DNA from: Oligoflexia bacterium
GTDB lineage: Bacteria > Bdellovibrionota > UBA1018
Direction: 5' to 3'
DNA length: 46,660 nucleotides
NCBI GenBank assembly: GCA_903881565.1
Contig: CAIRTR010000190.1
Span: 1 to 46,660, forward strand
In this document: positions 8,440-17,623 of the stretch, piece by piece
How the letters are laid out: each line of letters starts with the position of its first letter
How positions within the stretch are numbered: position 1 is the stretch's first letter
The notes under the pieces: generated by a model
What the model saw: the letters and a program-made list of their open reading frames with translations, nothing else
What the model was told of the DNA's origin: nothing
Databases searched by the model: none
Translations under genes and position numbers: made by a program

Positions 8440-9162
8440 TTACTTCTGAACCAGCGCCTTCACCTTCGCAAGGTCACGACGAAACTCCTCAGCCTTCATC
8501 ATCCCCGCAAAAATCTGATCAGCCAACGCCTTGCCCGCTGCGATTTCAGAAGGCCGATGCACACCCGCAATTACCCGATCCTGCGCCACTTCATCCGCAC
8601 GCTTAAGGTAAACCCCTCGTTTACCTGGCTCAATCTCCGAGAGCACCAAAGCAAGCACGCGCGAATTCACTGTGTGACCACTCGGAAAAGCGGGGCTAGG
8701 CGTCTTTTTCACGCACGGCTCGATTGAGGAGTCCACCGTGAAAACCCGGGGCCATTTGTATTCCTGCTTTATGCCATCTGAAACAATACTTAAATCAGAC
8801 CACACGTGAATAAGGAACGCCTTAGCCTCACCACTGAGTGGCGCCGGAAACGGCCCCACTTCGCCAAACATCTCTTGATATGAAGGCGGAACAGTCACCG
8901 CTTCGGCTTGCGCCCGCTTGCAATCCTCACTCGTCCGAGCAGATTGTGCCGCCTTCACAGCTTTGACATCCAACTGATCCTGAGCGGACCCCAGCGCTAC
9001 GGGCGGACCCACATGGATCGTCTTGAGCGATTCGACCGTAAGATAATAGGGATCTTTGGCGGCCTTTATCGGCGAAGCCGTGGAACAAGACAGCGCAGCC
9101 GCGCAAATCAAAACGCCTAGAAACGCCGAATTCAAATTACTGCGCGTAATAGCACGAAACAT
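8440..9162 (-). CDS. PAP2-superfamily acid phosphatase lipoprotein
   Basis: The track ORF starts at 9408 inside oppF. ATG 9162 is preferred because it begins MFRAITRSN and a hydrophobic stretch ending at a lipobox-like LSCS, giving 240 residues. Motifs of class A acid phosphatases/PAP2 are visible: PSGHTVNSR (phosphatase motif 2) and [16 protein letters not shown] (motif 3, with catalytic His). Motif 1 is less clear, probably around KWPRVF. The enzyme should hydrolyse phosphomonoesters or lipid phosphates outside the cytoplasmic membrane. It overlaps the end of oppF by 26 bp and is the last gene of the opp operon, so it may be translationally coupled to it. The combination suggests nutrient scavenging from peptides and phosphorylated compounds. 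Confidence 0.8.
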   Translation of the reverse strand: MFRAITRSNLNSAFLGVLICAAALSCSTASPIKAAKDPYYLTVESLKTIHVGPPVALGSAQDQLDVKAVKAAQSARTSEDCKRAQAEAVTVPPSYQEMFGEVGPFPAPLSGEAKAFLIHVWSDLSIVSDGIKQEYKWPRVFTVDSSIEPCVKKTPSPAFPSGHTVNSRVLALVLSEIEPGKRGVYLKRADEVAQDRVIAGVHRPSEIAAGKALADQIFAGMMKAEEFRRDLAKVKALVQK

Positions 9163-10141
9163 CGTGAGCGCCTTCGCCCTCAGTTCCAAAATTCTTGCTC
9201 GCTGGAAACTCACCCTGGCAATTATCTTTCGCAATCGGACAACGTGGATGAAAGAAGCATCCTGACGGAGGATTAATCGGCGACGGCACATCTCCGCGCA
9301 GAATAATCCGCTCTTTTTTATACGTCGGATCCGGAATCGGAATCGCAGACAAAAGCGCGCGCGTGTACGGATGCTTGGGATCCGCATAAAGCGCCTCAGC
9401 CGTCGCAAGCTCTGAGATCTTGCCCAGGTACATCACCGCCACGCGGGTCGAGATATGCTCCACGACTTTCAAATCGTGCGCAATAAACAAATAGGTCAAG
9501 CCCAACTCTTTTTGCAGATCCTGCATCAGATTCACAATCTGTGCTTGAATCGACACGTCCAACGCCGACACCGGTTCATCACACACGATAAACTCAGGCG
9601 ACACGGCCAGTGCGCGCGCGATACAAATACGCTGCCGCTGCCCCCCCGAAAATTCATGGGGATAACGTGAAATCGCCTCTCTCCTCAATCCACACAAATC
9701 CAGCAGCTTTATAATTCTCTGCATCCGTTCATGGCGATTAGCGCCGATTTTGTGAATCACCAGCGGCTCCGCCAGAATATCCTCAACCGTCATACGAGGA
9801 TTCAATGAGGCGTAAGGGTCTTGAAAAATAATCTGCATATTGCGACGAAGCTTGCGCATTTCGTTGCCATTGATTTTCGTAATGTCCTGACCCTTGAAAA
9901 AAACCTGACCACTCGAAGGCTCAATCAACCGCAAAATACAACGGCCCAAGGTGGACTTCCCGCACCCTGACTCGCCAACGAGACCCAAAGTCTCGCCCTT
10001 TTTGATATCAAACGAAACATCGGAGACAGCCTTTACACTGGCAACTTCACGAGAGAGAATCCCCCCTTTGATCGGAAAGCGCTTTACGAGGTTGCGAACC
10101 GAGAGCAAGACTTCGCCATTAGGCGTATTTTGAGCTTCCAT
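9137..10141 (-). CDS. oppF: Oligopeptide ABC transporter ATP-binding protein OppF
   Basis: The 334-residue protein has Walker [10 protein letters not shown] near residue 57, the signature FSGGQRQR near 166, Walker B IVCDEP and the H-loop IAHDL. The C-terminal extension ([16 protein letters not shown], with several Cys) is the conserved oligopeptide/dipeptide transporter domain, thought to bind an iron-sulphur cluster. It works with OppD as the heterodimeric motor on the cytoplasmic face. Its start directly abuts the end of oppD, so the genes are cotranscribed. The signature codons contain a G7 run (9641-9647), showing that seven-base homopolymers occur in essential-type motifs here. Confidence 0.95.
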   Translation of the reverse strand: MEAQNTPNGEVLLSVRNLVKRFPIKGGILSREVASVKAVSDVSFDIKKGETLGLVGESGCGKSTLGRCILRLIEPSSGQVFFKGQDITKINGNEMRKLRRNMQIIFQDPYASLNPRMTVEDILAEPLVIHKIGANRHERMQRIIKLLDLCGLRREAISRYPHEFSGGQRQRICIARALAVSPEFIVCDEPVSALDVSIQAQIVNLMQDLQKELGLTYLFIAHDLKVVEHISTRVAVMYLGKISELATAEALYADPKHPYTRALLSAIPIPDPTYKKERIILRGDVPSPINPPSGCFFHPRCPIAKDNCQGEFPASKNFGTEGEGAHDVSCYYAQ

Positions 10142-11155
10142 TTAAATATCCCTCCCGCAACGAATCGAATGAGGCAAGATAGGATCCTGAGCGATTACAC
10201 GCAAATCCGGCTCACGCTCTTTGCAGGCGTCAATGACATAGGTGCATCGTTCCTGAAAACGACATCCCACGGGCAACTCCAGCATGTTGGGCACAATACC
10301 CGGAATCGTCTCCAAGCGCTTCTTCTTCACTTTCCCCGTCGGATCCTTGGTGAGCACCGGGATACTGTTGAGTAGCCCCCGCGTATAAGGCATTTTTGGA
10401 TTCGCAAAAATTTCGCCCACACGCGCCTGCTCGACAACGCGACCGGCGTACATCACGGCCACTTCGTCGGCCATTTCGGCAATCACACCCAGATCATGGG
10501 TAATGAGGATCAAAGCCATCCCGAACTTTTCTTGAAGATGTCTCAACAAGTCTAAGATCTGCGCTTGAATCGTCACATCCAAGGCCGTTGTAGGCTCATC
10601 GGCAATCAGAATCTGTGGATGACAAGACAGGGCCATCGCGATCATCACGCGCTGGCGCATTCCACCCGAAAGCTGATGAGGATAATCATCCACACGCTTT
10701 TCAGGAGAAGGAATTCCAACCAGTTGCAACTGCTCAATCGCCTTGTTGCGAGCATCTTTTCGAGACAAATTCTGATGGAGCATCACAGCTTCCATGATCT
10801 GGTTGCCCACCGTAAATACAGGATTGAGGGAAGTCATGGGTTCTTGGAAAATCATCGAGATCTCGTCGCCCCGAATTTTCCGCATCTCAGAGTCGCTTAA
10901 CTTTAACAGGTCGCGACCTTTATACAGAATTTCACCCCCGACCGTACGCCCTGGAGGATTCGGGATCAAGCGCATGATCGAAAGACTCGTCACGCTCTTT
11001 CCGCAACCTGACTCGCCGACGATCCCGAGGGTTTTTCCGCGATAGACATTGAAGTTCACATCATCAACGGCTTTGACTTCGCCACCTTCAGTGAAAAAAG
11101 AAGTCCGAAGGCCCTTCACTTCCAGCAGTTTTTCGTTTTTATTTACCGATTCCAT
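10142..11155 (-). CDS. oppD: Oligopeptide ABC transporter ATP-binding protein OppD
   Basis: ATG 11155 ([10 protein letters not shown]) is preferred to 11170 because GGGAG lies eight bases upstream. Walker [10 protein letters not shown], signature LSGGMRQR, Walker B ILIADEP and H-loop LITHDLG are all present. The C-terminal domain carries VGCRFQERC, as in OppD/DppD proteins. It pairs with OppF to energise import of oligo- or dipeptides. It sits about 24 bp after oppC and abuts oppF. Confidence 0.95.
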   Translation of the reverse strand: MESVNKNEKLLEVKGLRTSFFTEGGEVKAVDDVNFNVYRGKTLGIVGESGCGKSVTSLSIMRLIPNPPGRTVGGEILYKGRDLLKLSDSEMRKIRGDEISMIFQEPMTSLNPVFTVGNQIMEAVMLHQNLSRKDARNKAIEQLQLVGIPSPEKRVDDYPHQLSGGMRQRVMIAMALSCHPQILIADEPTTALDVTIQAQILDLLRHLQEKFGMALILITHDLGVIAEMADEVAVMYAGRVVEQARVGEIFANPKMPYTRGLLNSIPVLTKDPTGKVKKKRLETIPGIVPNMLELPVGCRFQERCTYVIDACKEREPDLRVIAQDPILPHSIRCGRDI

Positions 11156-11179
11156 TGCAGGTACTCCCATTGGACAGCG

Positions 11180-12052
11180 CTACTTAATTTTGGGATCCAA
11201 AGCATCCCGAAGCGCATCCCCTAAAATATTGAAAGCTAAAACCACAAAAAACATCGCAATCGTTGCGCCGGCTAGCTGCCACCATACGCCACGCGCAAGC
11301 TCAAGCTTCGCATCGTCAATCATCACCCCCCAGCTTGGCTGCCCCTGCACGCCCAACCCCAGGAAGGAGAGAATGACTTCGGCCTTGATCGCCGACATAA
11401 ACTGCATCGAAAGATTGATGATCACAAAGTGGGAAACGTTTGGGAAAATATGCTTAAAAATCTTTGAAAAGTGCGAAGCACCCAGGCTCTCAGCCGCCAC
11501 CACATAGTCCCGGGTCTTATGCTTGATAAATTCGCCGCGAATCACACGGGCCAAGCCGACCCACGCCACCACGGAGAGCGCGATATAGATTGAGGTCAAA
11601 CCCTTGCCCAGCGCGTAGGTAATTGCGATCAGAAGCATGAATGAAGGAATCGACGAAAGGGTGGTATAAAACCACACCACAACATCATCAACCCAGCCGC
11701 CAAAATAGCCCGCGATCGCGCCAAAGGTCACACCAATTGGAACGCTGATCAGCGATGAAACCAATCCGACGCTCATCGCAATACGAGTCCCTTGAATCAC
11801 CTTATAGAGAACGCTTCGCCCGAAAATATCGGTTCCGCCCCAAAGTTCAATTTTATCAAAAGAAGGCGGAGCATAAGCCCCTCCCACCACGCGATCCCAG
11901 GGTGAGGCCACCCATTCAAGTTTCGTGGCAATCGCGAGAATCGAATAAAAGATGACAATGGCTAACGAGAGCATCGCGTAGCGATCTCTCTTCAAGCGAA
12001 TCCAGGCATCACTCCAAAGACTTTTACCCTTGGCGGCTATTGCAGTACTCAT
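11180..12052 (-). CDS. oppC: Oligopeptide ABC transporter permease OppC
   Basis: This is a 290-residue inner-membrane permease with the N-terminal OppC cytoplasmic segment (LWSDAWIRLKRDRYA), about six transmembrane segments and the EAA coupling loop RDYVVAAESLGAS that contacts the ATPases. The end LGDALRDALDPKIK is typical of OppC/DppC. Its start overlaps the oppB stop by four bases (ATGA), which indicates translational coupling. Confidence 0.95.
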   Translation of the reverse strand: MSTAIAAKGKSLWSDAWIRLKRDRYAMLSLAIVIFYSILAIATKLEWVASPWDRVVGGAYAPPSFDKIELWGGTDIFGRSVLYKVIQGTRIAMSVGLVSSLISVPIGVTFGAIAGYFGGWVDDVVVWFYTTLSSIPSFMLLIAITYALGKGLTSIYIALSVVAWVGLARVIRGEFIKHKTRDYVVAAESLGASHFSKIFKHIFPNVSHFVIINLSMQFMSAIKAEVILSFLGLGVQGQPSWGVMIDDAKLELARGVWWQLAGATIAMFFVVLAFNILGDALRDALDPKIK

Positions 12053-12984
12053 TTGAGACTCACTCTCGGGTCAACCAACGAATACAGGACGTCAGTCGCC
12101 AAATTACCAAAAATATACAAAAGTGCTTCGACCGTCGTCATGGCTTTAATCACTGGAAAATCACTGTTGTGAATCGCATCCAGGGTCATGCCGCCCAGGC
12201 CTGGGATTCCAAAAAATCCTTCTAATAGAAACGACCCCAGAATTAGCATCGGGATCTCAATCACGACATTGGTCAAAATCGGAACCATGCCGTTTTTTAA
12301 CACATGAACAAAAAGCACCTTGGACTCACCTAAGCCCTTGGCGCGAGCGGTTCTCACGTAGTCTTGATTGATCTCTTCAAGCAGCGCCGTTCGATAGAAT
12401 CGAACATCATGCCCCAAGCTCAAGACCACCCAAATGATGATCGGCATCGCCACATACGCGAATCGATCCGGCCACTCCGTTTCAAAACCCGCGATTGGAA
12501 ACCAACCCAACTTATAGGCCAAGAAGTACTGACCAAACAGAATGTAGGCAAGTGACGAAAGACTCATCCCAAACACGCACATAATCACCATTAACCGATC
12601 AATCCAGCGTCCTCGGTAGTAAGCCACAAGCAACCCGATGGAGACTGACAATACGGTCGTAAAAAAGAAGGCAGGGATTGCCAGAGTGAGCGACGGCCCA
12701 ATCCCGTTCATGATCATTTGCGTGATCGGCTGCTTGGTCGCGTAGCTGCGTCCAAAATCAAACGTCAGGATCTGTTTCAAATACTCAAAAAACTGCACGT
12801 ACATCGGTTGATCAAACCCATACTCGTGACGAAGTTCTGTGATCTGTTTCGCATTCGCGTGTTTTCCAAGCATTTGAAGGGTTGGATCACCCCCCACGAG
12901 ATTGAACAGGACAAAAATGATCAGCGCGATTCCAAAAATCGTTGGGATCGCGTGAAGCAGTCTTCTTGCAATATATACAAACAT
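12049..12984 (-). CDS. oppB: Oligopeptide ABC transporter permease OppB
   Basis: The 311-residue protein opens with MFVYIARRLLHAIPTIFG, the characteristic first helix of OppB/DppB permeases. A periplasmic loop with the LGKHAN and YGFDQPMYVQF motifs follows, then the EAA loop YVRTARAKGLGESKVL. It forms the translocation channel with OppC. It lies seven bases after oppA and overlaps oppC. Confidence 0.95.
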   Translation of the reverse strand: MFVYIARRLLHAIPTIFGIALIIFVLFNLVGGDPTLQMLGKHANAKQITELRHEYGFDQPMYVQFFEYLKQILTFDFGRSYATKQPITQMIMNGIGPSLTLAIPAFFFTTVLSVSIGLLVAYYRGRWIDRLMVIMCVFGMSLSSLAYILFGQYFLAYKLGWFPIAGFETEWPDRFAYVAMPIIIWVVLSLGHDVRFYRTALLEEINQDYVRTARAKGLGESKVLFVHVLKNGMVPILTNVVIEIPMLILGSFLLEGFFGIPGLGGMTLDAIHNSDFPVIKAMTTVEALLYIFGNLATDVLYSLVDPRVSLK

Positions 12985-12991
12985 GAAGCCT

Positions 12992-14752
12992 TCACTTCTT
13001 GAGGAGCGGATCTACTCTATAGTACTTTGCCTTCGCGTGGTCAAACTCATGGTACTTAAAGTTTTTGAGCCACGGATAGGTCAGCGCCATATTCAACCGG
13101 TGAGAACCAAAAATCCAGGGACAATCCTCAACCACGATCTTGACCATTTGTTGATAAATAGCTGTTCTCTCAGGTGAATCCTGAAGCAGCAGCGCCTTCT
13201 CATAGAGTTTATCGAACTCAGGATTCAAGTAATTCGAGTCGTTCGGTCCAGGGGATCCATTCTTGCCATAAAAAAGCTGCAAGAAGTTTTCGGCATCCGG
13301 ATAGTCCGCACCCCAAGCAAAAGACCACATCTGGCCCTTCTTGTTTTTCACCGAAGCCTGAAACTCGGGCCACGAATAGGTGCTGACCTTTAACTGAACT
13401 CCGATGGCCGACATCATCTTCTGCATGTACTCTGTCGACTGCCGGCTCGTGCTGTCAGCCAACGTAATGTATTCCAAAGGAGGCAAGCCTTTGCCTTCAG
13501 GGAACCCCGCCTTAGCCAACAAGTCTTTCGCTTTTGCGACATCATAGACACGATAAGAATTCTTGAATGCCAGATCATAGCCCGTGATCCCAGGAGGGAT
13601 TGGACCTTGAGCCGCAAGCGCCTGACCATTGTAGAAGGTCTCGATATACTGAACGTCATCGTAACCAATACTCAAGGCCTGGCGAAGGAGCTTGTTCTTG
13701 CCCACGAGAGGGTCGGTCATATTAAAAGAGGTGTGCGTAATATCAAGCTGTGGTTCTTTAGCGAATTTAATCCCCTTCGCCGCGAGTTCAGGATTCAACT
13801 GTTTATTGGACCCAATCGCCTGAGAATAATTGTCTTTTGGTATCGGCGAGAGATCCAGCTTACCGGCCAGAAAACTCAACCAAGCGGGCTGAGATTCGAC
13901 CAAAATCTGGTACACCAGCTTATCCGTAAGAGGGAGCGGCTTGCCCGCATCTTCAAGAAGGCCTGATTCTTTATCCTTCGCCTCGCCTTCGCTTGGAAAA
14001 AGTTCTTTGCGATAGGTGGGGTTGCGCACCCAAACTACTTTAGAGTTTGGATCGTATTCCTGAAGTTTAAAGGCTCCCGTTCCCACGGCGTGATTGATGT
14101 ACTCTTGGCCATACATTTCCGGGCCTTCGTGGGGAACGACAAAGGTAAACGGCATCGCAAGGGCATAGAGAATCTGTGCAGAGCGCTGGGTGAGCTTGAC
14201 TTGAAGGGTATACCGATCAAGGATTTTTAGCCCCTCAACTGGCTTTGCGTAATCTGATGTCCCCGCTTTGGCGGATTCATCGTGCCACTCGTTAAGGCCT
14301 ACGATTTTACCATCAAAAACCCACCATCCAGATGATGTGAGTTTGGGATCAGCCAGGCGTTTCCAAGAATACACGATGTCGGAGGCTTCAAATTCGCGCC
14401 CTTTGCCGCCCGTAGCCTTGAAGCAGGGGTCATCTTGAAAAAGGACACCCTTCTTGATTTTGATTGTCAGCGTTTTCCCGTCCGCACTGACTTCAGGCAT
14501 ACTCTCTGCGAGGTTAGGAGTGAGCACATAAGGACGTTTCAAGTAGTGATACTGGAGAAGTCCTTCATAGGCGTGGCTGGATTGAATTCCCGAATACATG
14601 TCATCGGCATTAACCGGGTCCAAGCCCTTGAGTTTAGCCGAAATCGATAGATGAACGGTATTCGGGGGATCCTTCTTCTTGGAAGTACATCCTGCCACTA
14701 GGGAAACCAAAACCAAACATGCCACACCAGTAGTTATGAGTTTTTGAAACAT
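12992..14752 (-). CDS. oppA: Peptide-binding lipoprotein OppA
   Basis: The track ORF begins at 14932, but ATG 14752 (MFQKLITTG) opens a lipoprotein signal with lipobox LVAGC, giving 586 residues; ATG 14764 (MLTPMFQ) is an alternative. The mature protein is a family 5 extracellular solute-binding protein: LKGLDPVNADD near the start, SADGKTLTIKIKKGVLFQDD, and the C-terminal SFAWGADYPDAENFL and NDSNYLNPEFDKL motifs. It captures oligopeptides outside the inner membrane and delivers them to OppBC. It is the first gene of the operon. A perfect 12-bp palindrome lies just upstream. Confidence 0.93.
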   Translation of the reverse strand: MFQKLITTGVACLVLVSLVAGCTSKKKDPPNTVHLSISAKLKGLDPVNADDMYSGIQSSHAYEGLLQYHYLKRPYVLTPNLAESMPEVSADGKTLTIKIKKGVLFQDDPCFKATGGKGREFEASDIVYSWKRLADPKLTSSGWWVFDGKIVGLNEWHDESAKAGTSDYAKPVEGLKILDRYTLQVKLTQRSAQILYALAMPFTFVVPHEGPEMYGQEYINHAVGTGAFKLQEYDPNSKVVWVRNPTYRKELFPSEGEAKDKESGLLEDAGKPLPLTDKLVYQILVESQPAWLSFLAGKLDLSPIPKDNYSQAIGSNKQLNPELAAKGIKFAKEPQLDITHTSFNMTDPLVGKNKLLRQALSIGYDDVQYIETFYNGQALAAQGPIPPGITGYDLAFKNSYRVYDVAKAKDLLAKAGFPEGKGLPPLEYITLADSTSRQSTEYMQKMMSAIGVQLKVSTYSWPEFQASVKNKKGQMWSFAWGADYPDAENFLQLFYGKNGSPGPNDSNYLNPEFDKLYEKALLLQDSPERTAIYQQMVKIVVEDCPWIFGSHRLNMALTYPWLKNFKYHEFDHAKAKYYRVDPLLKK

Positions 14753-14774
14753 AGGGGTTAGCATCGCTAAGACT

Positions 14775-14786
14775 GACACGCGTGTC
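14775..14786. promoter_or_regulatory. Perfect palindrome GACACGCGTGTC upstream of oppA
   Basis: The 12-base palindrome lies 22-34 bases upstream of the oppA start and next to an A9 run on the coding strand. A smaller dyad, TTAGC-GAT-GCTAA, sits between it and the start. The position suits an operator for a homodimeric repressor or activator. The regulator is unknown. Confidence 0.4.
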
Positions 14787-14843
14787 CATTTTTTTTTCAG
14801 ATCTTGGGAAAAAACTCTCGGGCGGCTTTTACCTCGCCCTGCA

Positions 14844-16157
14844 TTACGGTCTTTTGACTCCAAAGTTATAGTACCCCGTCTCAACCTGAGACTGGTAAGA
14901 TCGCCCATAGTCCCCGTGCATGGACCCTCCATTTACATGAAGGTAACCCATCATGCTGAGCGAGAGCAGAAGCTGTACAAAAACAAAAACCCCAAGCCAT
15001 ATTCGAGCGCGCGAGGCCTTGGGATTCGAAAGCGCCATCCTGGCCAACCAGAGAAACTCCAAAGGGAATGTAATGATGAGATAGAAGCGATGAACCATGA
15101 CTCCTGCCAGGGTTATCAGTAGTCCGTATCCCCAAAGGGCCGCGTTCTGCGTAAAGGCGGATTCGGATTCACGACCAACAAAAACCGACGGCCATTGCCG
15201 GCGCTTTTTCCAAAGCGCCACAAATCCGGGACCGAGCAAAGGGAAACAAAGCGTCAGGCAAACTCCATGAAGAACGGCGACACCATAGGTGCTGACTCCA
15301 AAGACGAGGGGGTAGCGGAAAAAATCTCGAAGTTGATCCAACCAGTAATTCCCGTTAAGGATCCCCAAGGGGTTCCCCAGGTGCAGCCCCAACGGATCCG
15401 TCATCCAAAACACCCAAAACTTAAGCTGCGTGGCCTCCTGTAATCCAAACACGAGTGGCTGACCCGTATTTGCGGTGAAAACGTGTACCAGCCAAGGGAT
15501 CAACGGAAGCGCCCCCAAAGTTGACCCCAAAACCCAAGCACCCCACCGCACCCGCTTGCGATCGAAAAGCAGGGCCCAGGCCGCAAAACCGGCCGCGAAA
15601 AAGAATCCCGTCATGTGGATCTGGCCCAGACAAGCCCCGATAAGCCCGTAAAAGAAGGCCCCTCGGGGGCGATCCCTCCGCCACCAGGCGGTAAAAAACA
15701 GCAGCGTGAAAAAAGGGAGAACGGACTGCGCCCAAATTTTGCGATGATAAAGGATGGCAAAGGGATTTACAGCAGCTAAAGCGGCGGCCCAAAACCAGGG
15801 CTCTCTCTCTGTCTTCTTGATCATTCGATGAATGACATAGATGAGAAAAAACAACGCTCCTACATTGAGTAACTGTACCGCTTGAAGCAAACGAATAGGG
15901 TCAGTAGCGTGAACGAGTTTTCCCAAGGCTAGAAAAACCCAAACACTCAGACCCGGATTGCGGATGAAGACACCTGAAGAAATTCCGAGCCAGGGCCAAG
16001 GCTCCGTGCTGCCGACATTAAGCAGGCGCTGGTACATATAGTCTTCGTCTTCTTTGTATTCCATGTCGCCGGGCCAAATGAGACGCAAAACTGCGCCGAT
16101 TAGAATGACCAAGATAAAAAGATTGCGATAGGAAAAATAGCTGCGGAATTTATTCAC
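14844..16157 (-). CDS. GT-C-type membrane glycosyltransferase (GT39/ArnT-like)
   Basis: The 437-residue protein has about ten hydrophobic segments. An acidic motif in the first periplasmic loop (MEYKEDEDYMYQRLL) lies where GT-C glycosyltransferases carry their catalytic Asp/Glu. HRKIWAQSVLPFFTLLFF is typical of the dolichyl/polyprenyl-phosphate-sugar mannosyltransferase-like group. It probably transfers a sugar from a lipid carrier to an envelope molecule. The start overlaps the stop of the AAA ATPase gene by four bases, so the two share a transcript although their roles look unrelated. Confidence 0.75.
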   Translation of the reverse strand: MNKFRSYFSYRNLFILVILIGAVLRLIWPGDMEYKEDEDYMYQRLLNVGSTEPWPWLGISSGVFIRNPGLSVWVFLALGKLVHATDPIRLLQAVQLLNVGALFFLIYVIHRMIKKTEREPWFWAAALAAVNPFAILYHRKIWAQSVLPFFTLLFFTAWWRRDRPRGAFFYGLIGACLGQIHMTGFFFAAGFAAWALLFDRKRVRWGAWVLGSTLGALPLIPWLVHVFTANTGQPLVFGLQEATQLKFWVFWMTDPLGLHLGNPLGILNGNYWLDQLRDFFRYPLVFGVSTYGVAVLHGVCLTLCFPLLGPGFVALWKKRRQWPSVFVGRESESAFTQNAALWGYGLLITLAGVMVHRFYLIITFPLEFLWLARMALSNPKASRARIWLGVFVFVQLLLSLSMMGYLHVNGGSMHGDYGRSYQSQVETGYYNFGVKRP

Positions 16158-17569
16158 GATGACTCCTCTAATCTCTGATACTGCCCTACCAGATACAAAG
16201 GGAGCGACAAAAGTCTAAACTTGATGGACTCTCCTCCCGCCGCCGTAATCACCTCCGTTTGAATATTTTGGGTGGATGGGAGGTTTAGATCAAAACGCAG
16301 CGCCTTCTTCATCTTTTGCCTGGCAACAAGTTGAAAGAGAGAACGCAAGGAACCGGAGGCACCACTTTTTACCTCCACAGGGAGAAGGTCGCCACCTGCT
16401 TCGAGTACAAAATCGACCTCGGCATTTTGGGACTTTCCCTCTCTGAGCCAATAGTAGATTTTCAGATCTTGTTTTGATTGCGAAGCTTTCAAGTTTTGAT
16501 AAACGATCTGCTCGGCCTGCACTCCAAGCCATTGCCCCAAAACTGGCGAACGCTGATCGTCCTGGAGAACGCCCTTGCGCATGGGCACCCCTAATTGAGC
16601 GTTCATCAATCCCACATCCAAGTGATACAGTTTGTAAATTGAATCGCTCTGATGAAGTGCAAGCGGAACCCCGTCACAATCCGAATGAGATACTCTCCCC
16701 AGAATCCTTGCTTGGACCAAAAGTTCAATTACTGCTCGAATATCGCGCGAATGATCCTCACGCGAGAGTTGCGCATATTTGATTTTCTGTCCAAGAACCG
16801 CGGACATCCCGTCATAAAGTCTCTGTAAAAGCAGAAGCGTTCTGCCCGAGGCATATTTTCCAAAGTCATCACGATAGGTCGCGAGAATTTCCTCTTGAAT
16901 GCCCCTGACCCGACTGAGATCTGAAGTCGCCAAGTAAGTTTGTACGACTTCAGGCATCCCTCCGACCCTCGCATAGATTTCGAGCTGCTCCAATAGATGA
17001 CGGTGGGCCGTTTCACTGATTTTTTTGTCCCATTCAAACTCCTGAATTTCCCTTAACAGCCTAGGTTTTCCAGCGGCGCTCAAGAACTCTTCAAAGGTCA
17101 TTGGATTTACAAAAGCATAAGATATTCGACCCACAGGCATCGAAACTTTTTCTTCACTGAGTGCAAAATCAAGAAGAGAACCCGCCGCAATAACAGGCAG
17201 CCCAGGATGATCCTCATAGAAATATCGAAGAGAGGTCAAAGCCTTTGGACAGGCTTGAATTTCGTCAATAAAAAGAAGGTCGCGCTTAGGATCGACTGCG
17301 AGATCCAGCTCAATCGACAGATCGCCGAGAATCTGTTCTGCATCAATCTGCTCAAAAATCTTGGCGAGCTTGGGTTTTTTCTCCAGATTCAGTTCAATCA
17401 GCCGACGGCCCTTCTTTTGGGCTAGGATTCTGACGAGAGTCGACTTACCCACTTGCCTCGCTCCCCGCAAAACAAGGGGCTTTTTAGCTTTATTTGAGAG
17501 CCACTCGTCGAGATCCTCTGTAATTTTTCGCTCGAGAGACATCCCAAATGTGGGGTCATTTTTAGGCAT
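16154..17569 (-). CDS. AAA-family ATPase with DUF4143 domain
   Basis: The 471-residue protein has Walker A RGARQVGKSTL near residue 36, Walker B LLFIDEIQACP near 98 and the sensor-like VIAAGSLLDFAL. The C-terminal DUF4143 domain contains NAEVDFVLE and LLPVEVKSG, a D...ExK pattern like that of PD-(D/E)xK nucleases. The biological role of the family is not well established; many members are found in strain-variable genomic regions. ATG 17542 (MSLERK) is an alternative start. Two dyads lie directly at and upstream of the chosen start. A deleted relative is at 6399-6711, so the family exists in at least two copies here. Confidence 0.88.
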   Translation of the reverse strand: MPKNDPTFGMSLERKITEDLDEWLSNKAKKPLVLRGARQVGKSTLVRILAQKKGRRLIELNLEKKPKLAKIFEQIDAEQILGDLSIELDLAVDPKRDLLFIDEIQACPKALTSLRYFYEDHPGLPVIAAGSLLDFALSEEKVSMPVGRISYAFVNPMTFEEFLSAAGKPRLLREIQEFEWDKKISETAHRHLLEQLEIYARVGGMPEVVQTYLATSDLSRVRGIQEEILATYRDDFGKYASGRTLLLLQRLYDGMSAVLGQKIKYAQLSREDHSRDIRAVIELLVQARILGRVSHSDCDGVPLALHQSDSIYKLYHLDVGLMNAQLGVPMRKGVLQDDQRSPVLGQWLGVQAEQIVYQNLKASQSKQDLKIYYWLREGKSQNAEVDFVLEAGGDLLPVEVKSGASGSLRSLFQLVARQKMKKALRFDLNLPSTQNIQTEVITAAGGESIKFRLLSLPLYLVGQYQRLEESS

Positions 17570-17599
17570 ATTTATCTAAATATACCCCCATTTTTGGGG
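17569..17599. promoter_or_regulatory. Two adjacent dyads at the start of the AAA/DUF4143 gene
   Basis: TATTTA-TC-TAAATA (17569-17582) touches the start codon and CCCC-ATTTTT-GGGG (17586-17599) follows immediately upstream. The first could be an operator or form part of the promoter, and the second could fold in the mRNA leader near the ribosome site. No clear Shine-Dalgarno sequence is seen. Autoregulation is an inference. Confidence 0.4.
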
Positions 17600-17623
17600 A
17601 CCGTCAACCCTCTGAGCGGCCAA

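Noticed and set aside
9641-9647. G7/C7 tract in oppF as a phase-variable site
   Set aside because: It encodes the conserved ABC signature SGG in an intact core gene; it serves as a control showing that heptamers arise by codon use.
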